Shown: positions 32,630-42,680, counted from the first letter of the stretch. The stretch is 64,000 nucleotides of DNA from CALSMU01 sp965230225 (GCA_965230225.1 CBDDKM010000009.1:124001-188000), one strand, 5' to 3'. Notes: generated from the sequence alone by a model not told the origin. Made by a program: numbers and translations.

Positions 32630-34905
32630 TGTTTGTCAAATACCTCGGCGGTAATAACCAATCTTTTTGTGGTTGGAAAAGCATCTGCTAACACGGTAAT
32701 GGATTTTACCTGTTTTCCCTTCATGTTACCGGTATCCACTCTTACTTTTATTTCTGTTGTTTCTCCCGGTGGAATAGGGTCTTCGGAAAACTCTACCACA
32801 CTGCAATCGCAACTGGTAACCACTCTTCTTAAAGTAAGATCTTTGTTTCCGGAATTAGTAATTTTAAAGCTGTGTAACAAGGTGTCGCCACGAGTTACTT
32901 TGCCAAAATCATAAGTACTCATGCCCACATTCATTTCCGCATAAATCGAATCGGAAGGGTTAGCTTTACGAACAGTTTGTATCTCAATTTTACGTTCGAG
33001 AGCAGCCGATCGGTTGTAGATGGAGTTACGTTGGTCGTAGTAGTCATCACTAACTGAAGAACTAGCCGTATATTCTCCAAACGGGATTTTTTCAAATGTT
33101 AATTCACCTCCATTGGGGGCGGTATGATTGATGTAAGGAACAAATTCTCCGGTACCGTATTCTTTGAGGTAATTAACCAAACTAGAAATTCTTCTTCTGG
33201 TAAGGTTAACATTGTATTCTGTTTTAGCCAGTGGGCTGGCAAATCCTTTCACTGTAACCTCAATCTTTTCTCCTTTTTGCAATTCCTCCAATAACAACTT
33301 CGAGAAAAGCTCTAAATCACTCACTCCCTTATCCACGTAATGGGTAAAGAAGTCGTCAATGTCTAGTTGTGCTTCGATGGCTTGCTCTTCTTTTAATCCC
33401 TTAGAATATTCGGTTCTGTATTTGGGTTGTAAGTCTTTGTATCGGTCGTACGCTACCATGTAACTGATAGGTACTACAGTGTCGTAAGATCTTGGTCCCG
33501 GTCGGTCGTTGTGAAAATATAGAGTAACCGGTAGGTACTTGTTCAAGTCGTCTAACGTTTCTATTTTCTTATCTTCTTGTTCTTCTTCTTTTTCGAAGGT
33601 GAGTTCAAAAATATCATTACAACACGTTGGTCCTTTTTTATAGAATACTCCTTTTCTGTTGGAGGTAATGAAGCCTTTTTCTCCTTCCTTGTTTAACGTG
33701 AAATAGAAGTCGTTCCAGCTGGAATTAATAGGAGCCTTCATGTTTTCAGGAACATAGAACTTACCTGGCTTACCCTTAGCTTTAAACACGTCAAATCCTC
33801 CATATCCCTGATGCCATGAACTACTGAAGTACAAAATCCCTTCTTTAGCATCGTAAAAAGGAGTAACGTCCGGATCCGGAGTATTTATTTTATCTCCTGC
33901 ATTTTTAGGAGTAGAGTAGGTGTTCCCATCTAAAACATCACAATGCCAGATGTCTAAACTACCACTACCTCCATCTCTGTTGGAAACAAAAAAGAGAATT
34001 TCTTTACCATTTATGTTGGCAATATTAGGTTGGGTATTGTTGGTGTTGGGTTGATTAACCTTTTTAGGTAATGGAACTGCTTTGGACCATTTTCCTTTAC
34101 TGTAGTTAGATACAAAAATGGCACAATCGGTTAATGTATCACAACGGGTAAAATAGAACTTGGAACCATCAGAGCTATAACAACCATTGGCAGCGTGAAA
34201 CTCGCTGGAATTGATCAACGTATCAATAGCTTCCTTCGTGGTCCAGTTTTCTGGATTTTCGGCTTCGTATATTTTAATCTTGTATTCTTCTGGTTTGTAT
34301 ACCTCCAATTCATTTCCAATTCCGGGTTCAATTCTCAAAGTGCTGTAGTACATTTTATTGCCATTAACAAAGGCACTAAATTCAGAGTCAGTAGTGTTTA
34401 CCCCTTTACCAAGGTGTGTAATAGAACATCCTTGCAAAGAATCATTTTTAGTTCGCATGGCAAAACCAACGGAACCTCTTTCTTGTTTTGCTTTGAGGTA
34501 TTCGTATCCTTTTTTGTCTCTTTTATAAAGAGAAGCAACTTTTTTCCAGGTTTTAGCAGAACCTCTGTAATTACCATTGTACTTCTGCATTATTGCCAGC
34601 CAAAACCAGGCATCTTTGTATATTCTTCCTCCTTTGTCTTTATCAGTTATTTTGGTGTAGTAATAACTTGCACCATCGTAATTATTGTACTTTCTTAAAG
34701 AGGTGGCATACTTATACAAAAGGTGGATATCTGCAGAGTCCATTTCCATTGCTTTTTTATAATAAATGGAAGCTCCATAGTAGTCGCCAAGTTTTGCATT
34801 TTCGTCTGCCCACTTGATCAGTTGTTTCTGGCTTTGCGCCAATATTCCCTTACTCGCAAAGAGAAATAAGAACAGGATCAGGTATGTGGTTAGATTTCTT
34901 AGCAT
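32626..34905 (-). CDS. OmpA-family protein with TPR, PD40 propeller and C-terminal DUF1573
   Basis: A 759-residue exported protein with signal peptide ending KGILAQ. Domain order: TPR helices (about 22-130), PD40-type propeller (about 195-430; FYFTRCDTLTDC, FFVSNRDGGSGSLDIW, FSSSWHQGYGGFDVF), an OmpA-like region (about 520-640; VTVKGFASPLAKTEYN and LTRRRISSLVNYL) and a DUF1573 Ig-like domain (about 665-756; YDFGKVTRGDTLLHSF, TSCDCSVVEF). The DUF1573 domain usually occurs alone. PorE-like at first sight, but without the regulatory-like domain and with this extra module. The operon with PorP/SprF and a CHU_C protein suggests a SprF/PorP-associated surface complex. Its OmpA region lacks some usual peptidoglycan-binding residues, so cell-wall binding is uncertain. 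Confidence 0.82.
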   Translation of the reverse strand: MLRNLTTYLILFLFLFASKGILAQSQKQLIKWADENAKLGDYYGASIYYKKAMEMDSADIHLLYKYATSLRKYNNYDGASYYYTKITDKDKGGRIYKDAWFWLAIMQKYNGNYRGSAKTWKKVASLYKRDKKGYEYLKAKQERGSVGFAMRTKNDSLQGCSITHLGKGVNTTDSEFSAFVNGNKMYYSTLRIEPGIGNELEVYKPEEYKIKIYEAENPENWTTKEAIDTLINSSEFHAANGCYSSDGSKFYFTRCDTLTDCAIFVSNYSKGKWSKAVPLPKKVNQPNTNNTQPNIANINGKEILFFVSNRDGGSGSLDIWHCDVLDGNTYSTPKNAGDKINTPDPDVTPFYDAKEGILYFSSSWHQGYGGFDVFKAKGKPGKFYVPENMKAPINSSWNDFYFTLNKEGEKGFITSNRKGVFYKKGPTCCNDIFELTFEKEEEQEDKKIETLDDLNKYLPVTLYFHNDRPGPRSYDTVVPISYMVAYDRYKDLQPKYRTEYSKGLKEEQAIEAQLDIDDFFTHYVDKGVSDLELFSKLLLEELQKGEKIEVTVKGFASPLAKTEYNVNLTRRRISSLVNYLKEYGTGEFVPYINHTAPNGGELTFEKIPFGEYTASSSVSDDYYDQRNSIYNRSAALERKIEIQTVRKANPSDSIYAEMNVGMSTYDFGKVTRGDTLLHSFKITNSGNKDLTLRRVVTSCDCSVVEFSEDPIPPGETTEIKVRVDTGNMKGKQVKSITVLADAFPTTKRLVITAEVFDKQ

Positions 34906-35912
34906 TAAATGTAGTCAGGGCAAATTCTGTGCATTATTCTCTTCGGTGGAGTTTTGTCTATGATATAAATTACAGCAAATTCAAATCCTCCTCTTTTATT
35001 ACTTGCCGGCACCAATGTACTAACATTAATATCGTAGCTAATTCCAACTTTCCAGGCATCATAGTCCATTCCCGCTGTGATGAACCCTGCATCTCTATTT
35101 CTGTAAAACAAGCCCAGCCATACTGTTCTGTATATTCCCATAAAGTCAGTAAGGATATACTTACCAGAACCTCCAAATACAACTTCCTGATAGGTGCCCT
35201 GAAACATGCTTAACATACTTGGAAGTACGTTTATCTTATCATGAACCTTCCATTCTGCATTGGCATGAAGTACTATTCTTCTGTCCAATTTAATTCCGTC
35301 GTCGTTAAAGAAACTTTGTTTGGGTTTAGTAAGGTTAAATGCAGCAATTCCCGCTGTTATGGTTTTACGATGAGCAACTTTCCAGTGGTAACCTAATCCG
35401 GTATGAAGATTAAGGTAGGTTCTACTTTCCCGCTGAAATGTTTCTTGATTAGGAAGATTGGGATCATAGGAAAAACCGTTGTATTGTACATCAAACATCA
35501 AAGGATCGTAATCCAGACTTCTGTTGGTTAGCCCAGCTTGAACTCCAATGGACAAATTGTGTAAAGAATCGTCAGAAATGGGTTTTAAATAAGCTCCGGA
35601 TAGGTTTACCTGAAAAGTACTGAACCTTGAATCTCCTGCGCGATCCTGATTGATTTGTATTCCAGCAGCGTAGTTTTTTTTACCTAGAATATTTTTACCA
35701 TCAGCGGCAATGCTCATGGTTTTGAAAGGTTCAGTTACCGAAGCCCATTGAGAGCGGTAGTTTCCCACAAAACGATAGTCGCCATCAAATTGCCCTGTAA
35801 GTCCTGGGTTGAGGTTGAGAGGGGATAGGTCGAATTGGGAAAAGTGAATATCCTGAGCTACAAGGTTAGTATAGCTCAATACAATTATCCATATACCGAT
35901 TAACTTCTTCAA
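34905..35912 (-). CDS. PorP/SprF family type IX secretion membrane protein
   Basis: A 335-residue outer-membrane beta-barrel of the PorP/SprF family, which carries specific T9SS cargo such as SprB to the surface. Signal peptide ends YTNLVAQ; then DIHFSQFDLSPLNLNPGLTG, the family hallmark; many amphipathic strands follow (GDYRFVGNYRSQWASV, YAAGIQINQDRAGDSRF, GYHWKVAHRKTITAGI, SYDINVSTLVPASNKRGGFE). Start is TTG at 35912, one base behind the previous stop. The end overlaps the next gene by one base (TAATG). Its cargo is probably the large protein encoded directly upstream. Confidence 0.92.
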   Translation of the reverse strand: MKKLIGIWIIVLSYTNLVAQDIHFSQFDLSPLNLNPGLTGQFDGDYRFVGNYRSQWASVTEPFKTMSIAADGKNILGKKNYAAGIQINQDRAGDSRFSTFQVNLSGAYLKPISDDSLHNLSIGVQAGLTNRSLDYDPLMFDVQYNGFSYDPNLPNQETFQRESRTYLNLHTGLGYHWKVAHRKTITAGIAAFNLTKPKQSFFNDDGIKLDRRIVLHANAEWKVHDKINVLPSMLSMFQGTYQEVVFGGSGKYILTDFMGIYRTVWLGLFYRNRDAGFITAGMDYDAWKVGISYDINVSTLVPASNKRGGFEFAVIYIIDKTPPKRIMHRICPDYI

Positions 35913-35913
35913 T

Positions 35914-38900
35914 CTATCTTATCAATGTTACATTTCCTTTGTGAAATGATCGGTCCTCGTTAATGCACTGTACCTCAAGGTAGTAGTCAAACACTGCCGG
36001 ATCACAATCCCTTCCTTCAAAAGTTCCATCCCACCCAATGTTTTGGTCGGTGGTTTCAAATACCAGTTCTCCCCATCTGTCGTATACTCTAAATAGTATT
36101 TCTGTAAAGTTGTTTCCTCTTACGTACAATACATCGTTTACACCATCACTATTTGGAGTAAATGCATTAGGAATGTATAAATCCGGTTGCCCACATATAA
36201 CTTCTTCTACGTAAATGGTAACAGTATCTTCCTTTTCGCAACCATCTCCTGAAATGGTAACGATATACGAAGTAGTGCTTTCGGGAGCTGCAATTGGATT
36301 TTGTGAGTTAGGATCACTTAAACTACCCGCAGGACTCCAGGTATAAGAATATCCATTAGGCTCAACGTGTAGAGTAGTGTTGGTTCCTTCATAAATCGTA
36401 TCTGAATCTGCCCATGCTGTAGTGGATAAACTCGGCAATGGATCAACCGTTACAGTAACACTATTATTCATGATGCACTGCATATTGTTTTCTGATACAC
36501 AGGTAAAAGTGGTTGTAGTCGATGGCATTACCCAAACGGTGTTGGTCCCTTCTCCGGATAGAATTAATGCATCTGGTCCCCAATCGTAAGTTAACGTGTC
36601 GGTTGGGATGAGGTTGGTTACCGTTAGTTGTATGGAGTCTCCCTCACAAATGGCTGTATCTGCAGTAATGATAGATTGGGCGGTGGCAAGTGCCACAAAA
36701 ACACTGTCGTAAGCATAGCACCCATTATTATTAATACTTACGTAATACATGGTTGGCACCGAAGGACTAACCGTAATGGTCGGATCGGTGGTAGGAGAGT
36801 TAATGGTATCTGTAAAGTTATCGTTGGTAGACCAGGTATATTCGGAACTGGTTCCAAACGAATTGGCCCATAGGGTAACCGAAGCAGAGTCCGAACAGAG
36901 TATAGTATCGTTAGAAACATCCAACAATGGCGTATTGACCACTACAGTTTGGTAGATGGTGTCAGTACAGATTCCGTTGGAAATCAATAAGGTATAGTTC
37001 GTAGTTGAAGGAGGAGTGGCAAATGGATTGGAAACTGTTGAGTCACTCAGGTAATTAGATGGAACCCACGAATAGGTTAGATCTGGGTTAGGGTTAGGTA
37101 ATGTACCTATTTGGACTGTGTTACCTGGGCAAATGTCCTCATTGGCTATAGCAAATGAGGTATCTCCCATGATGGTAATGTCTTTTTGAATAGTATCTCC
37201 AAAGTTGCAAGTAGCAGTATCGTTAACCACTAATGTAATGGTATAAGTTCCTGCTTGGTTGTAAGTATGCGTAGGGTGTTGTTGGGTAGAGGTGTTTCCA
37301 TCTCCAAAATCCCAATCGAATGAAGTGTAGTTTTGACTTAAACTGGTATTGATAAAGCTATAAGTATAAGGAGCGCACCCAATAGGAGGTGTTTCAAAGT
37401 CGGCCACTACCACAGGTAGGTTAAAGTCCATTTTAAACACTCCTAAATTACAACTGTTGTTATTGTTTGGAGAAACGGCATTTGGTGGCTCAATGGGTAA
37501 ATCCGAGTTAAATCCGCATCCTGCACACATTGCCTGATATACTTTACCTTTTCTATCAAATCTACTGGTTCCACCATCTACATGCTCTGAGCTGGTAGTA
37601 CCACCAAAGTAAGAACCATATACAATATTAGAACCATCATCCTCCAATACCATCACGTAGAAGTCGCTTCCGTCTGTTGTGCTTTGGAAGGCGTCAAAAG
37701 TGGTAGGCATATTATTAGTATATCCGGCATTGTTGTCTAGAGTAGATAGGTTGTTAACTGCACCTCCCCAACCTGCCAGATACATTTTACTGCATAAATC
37801 GACTAAAAATGCAGTAGGAGAGATGTTGATCCCATTACCGGAACCAAATACCGTAGAATAAATTAGAGAATCTAACCCAGGATTGATTTTACTTACAAAT
37901 TGCCCGCTTCCCGGATTGCTCCAAAGTACGTTATGTATAAATTGATTTCCGGTTTCTTCAGTTTGTCCTAGAAGGTATACATTATTAAAGTGATCCAACT
38001 CTACAAAATAACTTTGGTCGTATTCCGGTGAACCATAGTAGGTAGAGTTAATAATTTGTTGTCCATCCGATGTAATGTGAGTAACGAACCCATCACATCT
38101 TCCTCCCTGAAAGGCAGTATCTAGCACTCCTGAAGTATATGGGAACAAGGTAGATTCTGTTCCACCGGTTACATAAATGTCGTTCTGATCATCTAATGCT
38201 AGCGAATAAGCTGCATCGTGGTTCTCGCCTCCCAAAAAACTACTCCAAATAATGTTCTGAAGGCCATTGTCCATTTTGATGACACAACCATCAATGGGAC
38301 CTCCTCCATAAGTAGGCTGGAAAACATTTCCAACAATAGGGAAATCGGTACTTCTGGTACAACTAACAATAAAGATGTTGTCGTTGGCATCAATGTCTAT
38401 TTCTCCCCTTACTTCGTCGGCATAGTTGTACCTCAGGATGTTTTGAGCGGCAATGGTATTGGTGGAGTTCAAACCATCATTTGCGGTTCCTCCAATATAG
38501 GTAGAGGCCATTAAGGTTGCTCCATCGTTACTTAAATGGGATACGATTAAATCCGAACCATTTACGTAATTCACTCCTAATCCCTGGGTAAGGTTATTTG
38601 GAGTTCCTCCTGCAAAAGTGGAGTCATAACAACCTGTAGTATATGGGTAATCGGTAGAACTGGTGGTTCCCAAAATGAACAGTTCGTCCAAACTATTCAC
38701 AATTAAACTATGAGGTAATTCATCGCTTGTGGTTCCTCCAAGGTAAGTAGAGTATAATAGGAAAGTACCTGTGGTATCAAATTTGGAAATGGCAATGTCA
38801 ACAATACCACCACTAAATGTAGTGCTGTAGGCTCCTGTAGTGGTGGGGTATTGGTTACCAAAGGCTGAACTTCCAGAGTATAAAAAACCTTTGGAGTCGA

Positions 38901-39699
38901 ATGTAGCTGAATAACCAAAGTTATTGGAGAATGATCCAGAATAAGTGGAGAACATCAAAGTAGGATCAATAACTAATTCGACATTCTTATTATAACCTTT
39001 TGGGAACTTAAAAGAAAGTTTGTTGCCTTTTAGTTGGTAATGACATTCCACTTCTGTTTTTACTCCATTAATGATTTGGTAAGCATAAGGTTTGTCCTCG
39101 ATGATGTGGTTTACATCTGTGTAAATATGTAACCGTTCGTTCTTTATGGCAACTTCATTAGCACCTTCGTATTGCAATTGAATTTGGCTAACATCTGCTC
39201 CGGGCGAAACAATGAAATCGTATTTTAGGTTGAATATTTTGGAGTATAAGTTTAGGTCTATGCCGTTGTACAGGTCATTATACTTAATACGATGATAACC
39301 TTTAGCTTTTGAAGCCCATTTGGTAGGGTCATTTCCTAAAAAGTAATTGTAATACTCCGGTGTTTCAAAATCTCCGTCAATTGTAACGTTCGAATTAGCA
39401 TTGGCAAATCGAACTTTATAGGCTTGCCATTTCAATTCATCTACATCCCTGGCGTAAGATTTGTCGTAATGTGCCTTCACATACCTGTTGAAGGTTTTTC
39501 CATCATACAAATCAAAAAGAAAACCATCCTTTTCAACATAAAAATATCCCCCCTGAATATCAGATCTGAAAGCTACTTGTTCTGGCCATTGATTTTTATT
39601 TTCAATGAATTTATACCCTCCCAGTCGCTCATGTTGAGCAAAGGTGATAGTAGTAATAAAAGCAGCAGTTAGTAATATGGTCAGCCTTTTTAGGGACAT
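35914..39699 (-). CDS. Giant surface protein: DUF7948, beta-propeller, PKD, CHU_C gliding-type C-terminal domain
   Basis: A T9SS cargo of 1261 residues. Signal peptide MSLKRLTILLTAAFITTITFA. The N-terminal region (about 25-250) fits DUF7948 (FIENKNQWPEQVAFR, YHRIKYNDLYNGIDLNLYS). The next 450 residues carry SBBP-like propeller repeats, e.g. STYLGGTTSDELPHSL and SSFLGGENHDAAYSLALD. A PKD domain follows (FDWDFGDGNTSTQQHPTHTYNQ) and then further Ig-like repeats. The C terminus is a CHU_C domain (IPNAFTPNSDGVNDVL, VYDRWGELVFETTD, GWDGTFEGRDCDPAVFDYYLEV), the gliding-type T9SS signal. TTG at 39708 also opens the frame, but ATG at 39699 fits the signal peptide. A linked PorP/SprF gene supports a SprB-like adhesin role. 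Confidence 0.9.
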   Translation of the reverse strand: MSLKRLTILLTAAFITTITFAQHERLGGYKFIENKNQWPEQVAFRSDIQGGYFYVEKDGFLFDLYDGKTFNRYVKAHYDKSYARDVDELKWQAYKVRFANANSNVTIDGDFETPEYYNYFLGNDPTKWASKAKGYHRIKYNDLYNGIDLNLYSKIFNLKYDFIVSPGADVSQIQLQYEGANEVAIKNERLHIYTDVNHIIEDKPYAYQIINGVKTEVECHYQLKGNKLSFKFPKGYNKNVELVIDPTLMFSTYSGSFSNNFGYSATFDSKGFLYSGSSAFGNQYPTTTGAYSTTFSGGIVDIAISKFDTTGTFLLYSTYLGGTTSDELPHSLIVNSLDELFILGTTSSTDYPYTTGCYDSTFAGGTPNNLTQGLGVNYVNGSDLIVSHLSNDGATLMASTYIGGTANDGLNSTNTIAAQNILRYNYADEVRGEIDIDANDNIFIVSCTRSTDFPIVGNVFQPTYGGGPIDGCVIKMDNGLQNIIWSSFLGGENHDAAYSLALDDQNDIYVTGGTESTLFPYTSGVLDTAFQGGRCDGFVTHITSDGQQIINSTYYGSPEYDQSYFVELDHFNNVYLLGQTEETGNQFIHNVLWSNPGSGQFVSKINPGLDSLIYSTVFGSGNGINISPTAFLVDLCSKMYLAGWGGAVNNLSTLDNNAGYTNNMPTTFDAFQSTTDGSDFYVMVLEDDGSNIVYGSYFGGTTSSEHVDGGTSRFDRKGKVYQAMCAGCGFNSDLPIEPPNAVSPNNNNSCNLGVFKMDFNLPVVVADFETPPIGCAPYTYSFINTSLSQNYTSFDWDFGDGNTSTQQHPTHTYNQAGTYTITLVVNDTATCNFGDTIQKDITIMGDTSFAIANEDICPGNTVQIGTLPNPNPDLTYSWVPSNYLSDSTVSNPFATPPSTTNYTLLISNGICTDTIYQTVVVNTPLLDVSNDTILCSDSASVTLWANSFGTSSEYTWSTNDNFTDTINSPTTDPTITVSPSVPTMYYVSINNNGCYAYDSVFVALATAQSIITADTAICEGDSIQLTVTNLIPTDTLTYDWGPDALILSGEGTNTVWVMPSTTTTFTCVSENNMQCIMNNSVTVTVDPLPSLSTTAWADSDTIYEGTNTTLHVEPNGYSYTWSPAGSLSDPNSQNPIAAPESTTSYIVTISGDGCEKEDTVTIYVEEVICGQPDLYIPNAFTPNSDGVNDVLYVRGNNFTEILFRVYDRWGELVFETTDQNIGWDGTFEGRDCDPAVFDYYLEVQCINEDRSFHKGNVTLIR

Positions 39700-39814
39700 A
39701 AGGTGCAAGATACAAAAGAATTTATTTGTTGGCTCATTTATATGAAGACGTAAATAAATTCAACAAGGTTAACCACTTACGTGTTTTTAATTAGCAAATA
39801 AAACTTTAGCACAA

Positions 39815-40825
39815 CTACTTGTTGAGGTCCCAATTGTATTCTATGTAGGAAATTTTAGCATTGTCCTTAAAGCTAATGTTGGAATACTTTTTTACAAATT
39901 TTCTTATTCCATTTTCTCCTCCAAAATCAGCCGCGTACCACTCAAATATTTTGGAGAGTTGTAGCGATCCATTTTTAATGGTGTTAAACTGCGTGTTATT
40001 GATAAATGCTTTGGTTTGCTTTTCTAATTGTTGCTCCAGTTTTGAAGCGGTAAATGCAGCATTCATTAAACTAGGACAAGATTTAGCGGCACAGTTAACT
40101 GCCATGTGAATTCTTGGCTCTTTAAATCGTGGTCGAATAATTTCGTTCTCCACTTCGTTTAATGTATATGTTTTACTTCCAGATTTTACGAATCGTTTGT
40201 CCCAAGGTTTTCCTCCACTTATTTTAGTAATGCTCGAAACCGGGTAGTTGTCCAAAATGAGCATTATGGTACTGGCATTGTATAAATTGATCCAATAAGC
40301 CAGTTTTTCATTTTTGGTCCAATTTTCTGCAGGAGGGAAGTTCTTCAGATCTTTCAGGTAGTTTTGAAGTACGTCTTTTTTGCTTTTCAAGCCACTGTAA
40401 TTTACTTTCCCGGTACTGGATACATAAGTATTTAATAACTGATCGAACTCATGGTGGCTAGGTTTAATCTGAACAAAGACCGGTGTTTCTATGGATTCTT
40501 CTGTTGCAGTTTCAGTTGGAGGGTCGTAGGTAACCAACTGCTCTACATATTCATCTTCTGTATCTTCTATAATCTCAATTGCAGGGGGCTCATCTACAAA
40601 CTCGTTAGTTTCTGTTTGTACGATCTCAGTTGCAGTATCCATCTGAGTCAGTGGGAGAGTTGTGTCCATTGATTCAGCAGTTTGCTCTTTATGATTAATT
40701 TCCTCAGTTTCTTCTTTATCAATTGAGGGATTTGAAGTACTTGATTTCGTAGATTCCTCAGAGCAGGAGAACAGTATAAGGGAAATGAAAAGGTATACAA
40801 AAGGTGACTTAAACAATTTATTCAT
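39815..40825 (-). CDS. DUF547 domain lipoprotein
   Basis: A 336-residue lipoprotein with lipobox ILFSC (Cys21) followed by a low-complexity Ser/Thr/Glu-rich stretch to about residue 115. The C-terminal part is DUF547: LAYWINLYNASTIMLILDNYP (about 190-210), GGKPWDKRFV, YTLNEVENEIIRPRFKEPRIHMAVNCAAKSCPSL (in sections), and IFEWYAADFGGENG. DUF547 is related to the transglutaminase-like fold, and the invariant Cys near AAKSCP is present, but no substrate is known for most members. It may be anchored to an outer or inner membrane. It is not tightly linked to the neighbouring genes. Confidence 0.85.
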   Translation of the reverse strand: MNKLFKSPFVYLFISLILFSCSEESTKSSTSNPSIDKEETEEINHKEQTAESMDTTLPLTQMDTATEIVQTETNEFVDEPPAIEIIEDTEDEYVEQLVTYDPPTETATEESIETPVFVQIKPSHHEFDQLLNTYVSSTGKVNYSGLKSKKDVLQNYLKDLKNFPPAENWTKNEKLAYWINLYNASTIMLILDNYPVSSITKISGGKPWDKRFVKSGSKTYTLNEVENEIIRPRFKEPRIHMAVNCAAKSCPSLMNAAFTASKLEQQLEKQTKAFINNTQFNTIKNGSLQLSKIFEWYAADFGGENGIRKFVKKYSNISFKDNAKISYIEYNWDLNK

Positions 40826-40879
40826 AGTAGCATAGATAATGAAAAAAGGATAAAGAATAAGTCAAAGATCAGACGGATT

Positions 40880-41794
40880 CTAAAAATAGAGTAGGTGTGG
40901 TGTTAACTTTCCATTCGAAAACTCCAAAGCAGGAGCAGGGATTTTAATGAATCCAAAGGCTCCAAAAATCGTTTTAAATACTTTCCTCTTGTAGGTAAAT
41001 TTGGTAAGGTCTACATCAAAACTTAGGTACCACTGACGATAACGTTGGTACTGAGCACAAATTGCAGGGTTATCCAAACACCAGTCGCCATTTTCAGTTC
41101 CGGTAATCATGTCTTCGCCACCGTACCCTATGGCCAGATTAAGCCAGGGTGGGATGTTGTTATCTCCCCTAAGAAATGAATTAACATTTACACTCAGCCA
41201 ATAGGTTTGACCATTGTAGTCTTTTAGTAATCGTTCTGGTGTACTTTTTCCCAGTAAATTAGGCCTGATTTCGGCCAATTCAGTTAGGTGAGCTGAATAT
41301 TTTAGCTTTATTCTCTGTTCCTGCCATCCAAGTTCCTGACCAATGGCAATTCCCGCTCCCAGTCCGTTGGCTACCATGTCGGTTAAAGAAAATCCCCAAC
41401 CATCGGAATATCCGTCTAATAGTTCCACACCAGTTAAATACATTAACCCCAGTGACCCACCCCAAAGAGCCGATTTCTTGTCGGAAACACCACTCCATTT
41501 GAGGGACTCTATTCCGGCCAAACCAATGTAATACGAAGTCATGGCATGTCCTGCCTTGTCCATTTGAAGCCATTCTTTACTGTCGTCAAACAAATGGAAT
41601 GAACCCGAACGATGGTTTTTATACCAAACCTCGTTTAACATTAACAGGGAAGTGGAGGCACCAACTGATTCGGTTATAATAACCCAGTTTCTTCTTTTAG
41701 TGTTCAAAGTATCCGAATAGGTCCAGAAATTGGATTGAGCTGCTCCTTTGAAGCTTAATAAAGACAGTATAATTATGAAACCAATTGACTTGAT
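40880..41794 (-). CDS. DUF2279 domain membrane or periplasmic protein, apparent ATC start
   Basis: A DUF2279/YfiM-like protein. The conserved body includes WLQMDKAGHAMTSYYIG (His), YLTGVELLDGYSDGWGFSLTDMVANGLG, and a C-terminal region with ELAEIRPNLLGKSTPERLLKDYNGQTYWLSVN (in sections). Using TTG at 41707 leaves no signal peptide. The frame continues upstream in phase through KSIGFIIILSLLSFKGAAQ, a textbook signal peptide with a Q after the cleavage site, back to an ATC at 41794-41792. No ATG, GTG or TTG lies between the upstream TAA and that point. Thus ATC (from ATG by one base change) may be the start, or the base is an error or a mutation. The body makes it likely that this is a functional gene. 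Confidence 0.7.
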   Translation of the reverse strand: MKSIGFIIILSLLSFKGAAQSNFWTYSDTLNTKRRNWVIITESVGASTSLLMLNEVWYKNHRSGSFHLFDDSKEWLQMDKAGHAMTSYYIGLAGIESLKWSGVSDKKSALWGGSLGLMYLTGVELLDGYSDGWGFSLTDMVANGLGAGIAIGQELGWQEQRIKLKYSAHLTELAEIRPNLLGKSTPERLLKDYNGQTYWLSVNVNSFLRGDNNIPPWLNLAIGYGGEDMITGTENGDWCLDNPAICAQYQRYRQWYLSFDVDLTKFTYKRKVFKTIFGAFGFIKIPAPALEFSNGKLTPHLLYF

Positions 41795-41943
41795 GAAATA
41801 AAATTAATTGATTTTTTTTCAAGATTAAGCAAACAAATTTGAAAATTATCAGTTAAACAAAAAGTGGTCTAAAATTAATCGGGATAGAAACAACAAAAAT
41901 TATGGTTAATCGAAATAGACCCGTAGGGATAGTATAAAATTTA

Positions 41944-41951
41944 TAAGTTTG
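41944..41951 (+). promoter_or_regulatory. -7 promoter box TAAGTTTG for the HD-domain gene
   Basis: Exact TAnnTTTG match ending 4 nt before the ATG at 41956, so a leaderless or nearly leaderless mRNA is predicted. Confidence 0.45.
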
Positions 41952-41955
41952 ATGC

Positions 41956-42546
41956 ATGGACTTTGGTTCAGCAAAAGAATATATCGTAGAGCGACTCATT
42001 ACTGAGTTACCTAAAAACCTCTTTTATCATGGGGCTCATCACACTTTTGATGTGATTAAATCGGTGCAGTATTTAGCCAGGGCAGAAGGTGTACCTACCA
42101 AAGAGATGTATTTGCTATTAACCGCAGCTTATTTCCACGATGCAGGGTTCCTTTATCGATACGACTCTAACGAGTATGTAGCCGTTAGATTAATTAATAG
42201 AGTACTTCCTAAATTCGAGTATTCGCAAGAGGAAATTGACATCATTGCTGGAATAATTGAGGCTACCAATGCTCATGTACAACCAGTTACTTTGTTACAA
42301 AAGATCATGTGCGACTCCGATCATGATTACCTCGGTAGAAAGGATTACCCGAACATAGCCAACCGGTTGAAAGATGAATTGGATATTTATGAATCGAGGT
42401 ACGATGAATTGGATTGGCAAAAAATGCAAATCGAATTTCTCGAAAACAAACACGAATACTACACTGATACTGCAATAAAAGAGCGGTTAGAAGGGAAGCT
42501 TCAACGTCTTGAAACCCTTAAGAAAGAGTATCAGGAAATGCTTTAA
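41956..42546 (+). CDS. HD-domain phosphohydrolase
   Basis: A 196-residue cytoplasmic HD-superfamily protein. Metal-binding residues are visible: YHGAHHTFDVI (His), TAAYFHDAGFLYRYD (the HD pair at about residue 62) and CDSDHDYLG (distal Asp). The family includes nucleotide phosphohydrolases and cyclic-dinucleotide phosphodiesterases, and no features point to a particular substrate. No signal peptide or transmembrane helix. It stands alone with its own apparent promoter directly before the ATG. Confidence 0.88.
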   Translation: MDFGSAKEYIVERLITELPKNLFYHGAHHTFDVIKSVQYLARAEGVPTKEMYLLLTAAYFHDAGFLYRYDSNEYVAVRLINRVLPKFEYSQEEIDIIAGIIEATNAHVQPVTLLQKIMCDSDHDYLGRKDYPNIANRLKDELDIYESRYDELDWQKMQIEFLENKHEYYTDTAIKERLEGKLQRLETLKKEYQEML

Positions 42547-42680
42547 TGGCATTTATTCGATTAAAAACTGCTCTTCCATCAATTTTCCGACCTTTGGATA
42601 ATTTCATTTGAGAACTAAGTAATTTTTTCGGATATTTATCACAATTGATCAGAAAAAAACAACCTGAAAAACAACTACTT

